The notes beneath the pieces were generated by a model that searched no databases, had not been told where the DNA came from, and worked only from the letters and a program-made list of their open reading frames with translations. Below, one piece after another: positions 63,615 through 64,000 of a DNA stretch of 64,000 nucleotides. Each line of letters begins with the position of its first letter. The first letter of the stretch is position 1. The position numbers and the translations under genes were made by a program. The stretch is from contig CM060953.1 in NCBI GenBank assembly GCA_030765055.1, positions 178,352,709 through 178,416,708 of the forward strand, written 5' to 3'. The stretch is from Mantis religiosa (Eukaryota; Arthropoda; Insecta; Mantodea; Mantidae).

Positions 63615-64000
63615 TGCTATGGGTATTTCGGAATCATTAGTGTAGAATATATATTTATTACAATTTAATGCTTTCATTAATGTTTTCTAAGTTATTTTAT
63701 GACGTAATTGTTGTACTACCACTTTCATTAAACAATTAAAATAATTCAGCAATTATTGAAAATCTTGACCAATAGTAAAGGATGTTCATTAACACAGAAA
63801 GAAAGAATTTATCCTTTGCTGGTAGGAGGATTGCAGCTTTTTGTAATTAAATGCGAGTAGAGAGAGACTTGCTCCTCTAATTAGAAGAACCAAATTACCT
63901 TTTCTTGTAGCGCTAATTGCACGACCCGTTTGTACATTAGCCTTACGAACTTTGGTCTGTTACTCACAGTTACAGTTACACGGCTGACGGAATTTGGCGT
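63615..64000. other. Window end, nothing recognised
   Basis: AT-rich sequence without identifiable features. Confidence 0.35.

Overview
The window looks like nuclear DNA from an arthropod, most likely an insect with a large, repeat-rich genome. The evidence is one intron-rich animal gene, GT-AG introns of up to 6.4 kb, many tRNA-derived SINEs, mariner transposons, Penelope-like elements (PLEs), LINE remnants and solo LTRs. No species is assigned.

One host gene is clear. On the minus strand, ten coding exons between 49454 and 16142 join in phase into a 691-residue TRIM-NHL protein of the TRIM2/TRIM3/NHL-1 kind: C3HC4 RING, B-box 2, coiled coil, filamin-like domain and six NHL repeats. It is a predicted RING E3 ubiquitin ligase. 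Nothing else here looks like a host gene. Positions 1-16141 lie downstream of it and 49455-64000 upstream; a non-coding first exon and promoter were not located.

Downstream flank (1-16141): a LINE 3' end, palindromic PLE remnants, a full-length decayed mariner, an internally deleted mariner, a SINE split by a solo LTR, a 132-bp hammerhead-bearing mini-element and a composite inverted-tRNA element. Gene introns (16381-49344): a mariner carrying a SINE, two more decayed mariners, many PLE copies with hammerhead-ribozyme motifs and inverted tails, two solo LTRs, inverted-tRNA elements, an identical 236-bp tandem duplication and a foldback element. Upstream flank (49455-64000): a 559-bp non-autonomous DNA element with 8-bp target duplications, more SINEs, LINE fragments and simple repeats.

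The most unusual signals are (1) a SINE-like family with tRNA-like modules in inverted orientation, three copies of which are bracketed by 11-15 bp target duplications as whole units; (2) several PLE lineages carrying minimal hammerhead ribozymes with self-complementary stem III (ACATGT, ACTAGT, ACGT), including roughly 120-130 bp mini-elements inserted as units; and (3) repeated head-to-head PLE endonuclease fragments forming long palindromes. PLE hammerheads are established in the literature; the mini-elements and the inverted-tRNA composites deserve a closer look. All coordinates, splice joins and repeat ends were read by eye, without database searches.
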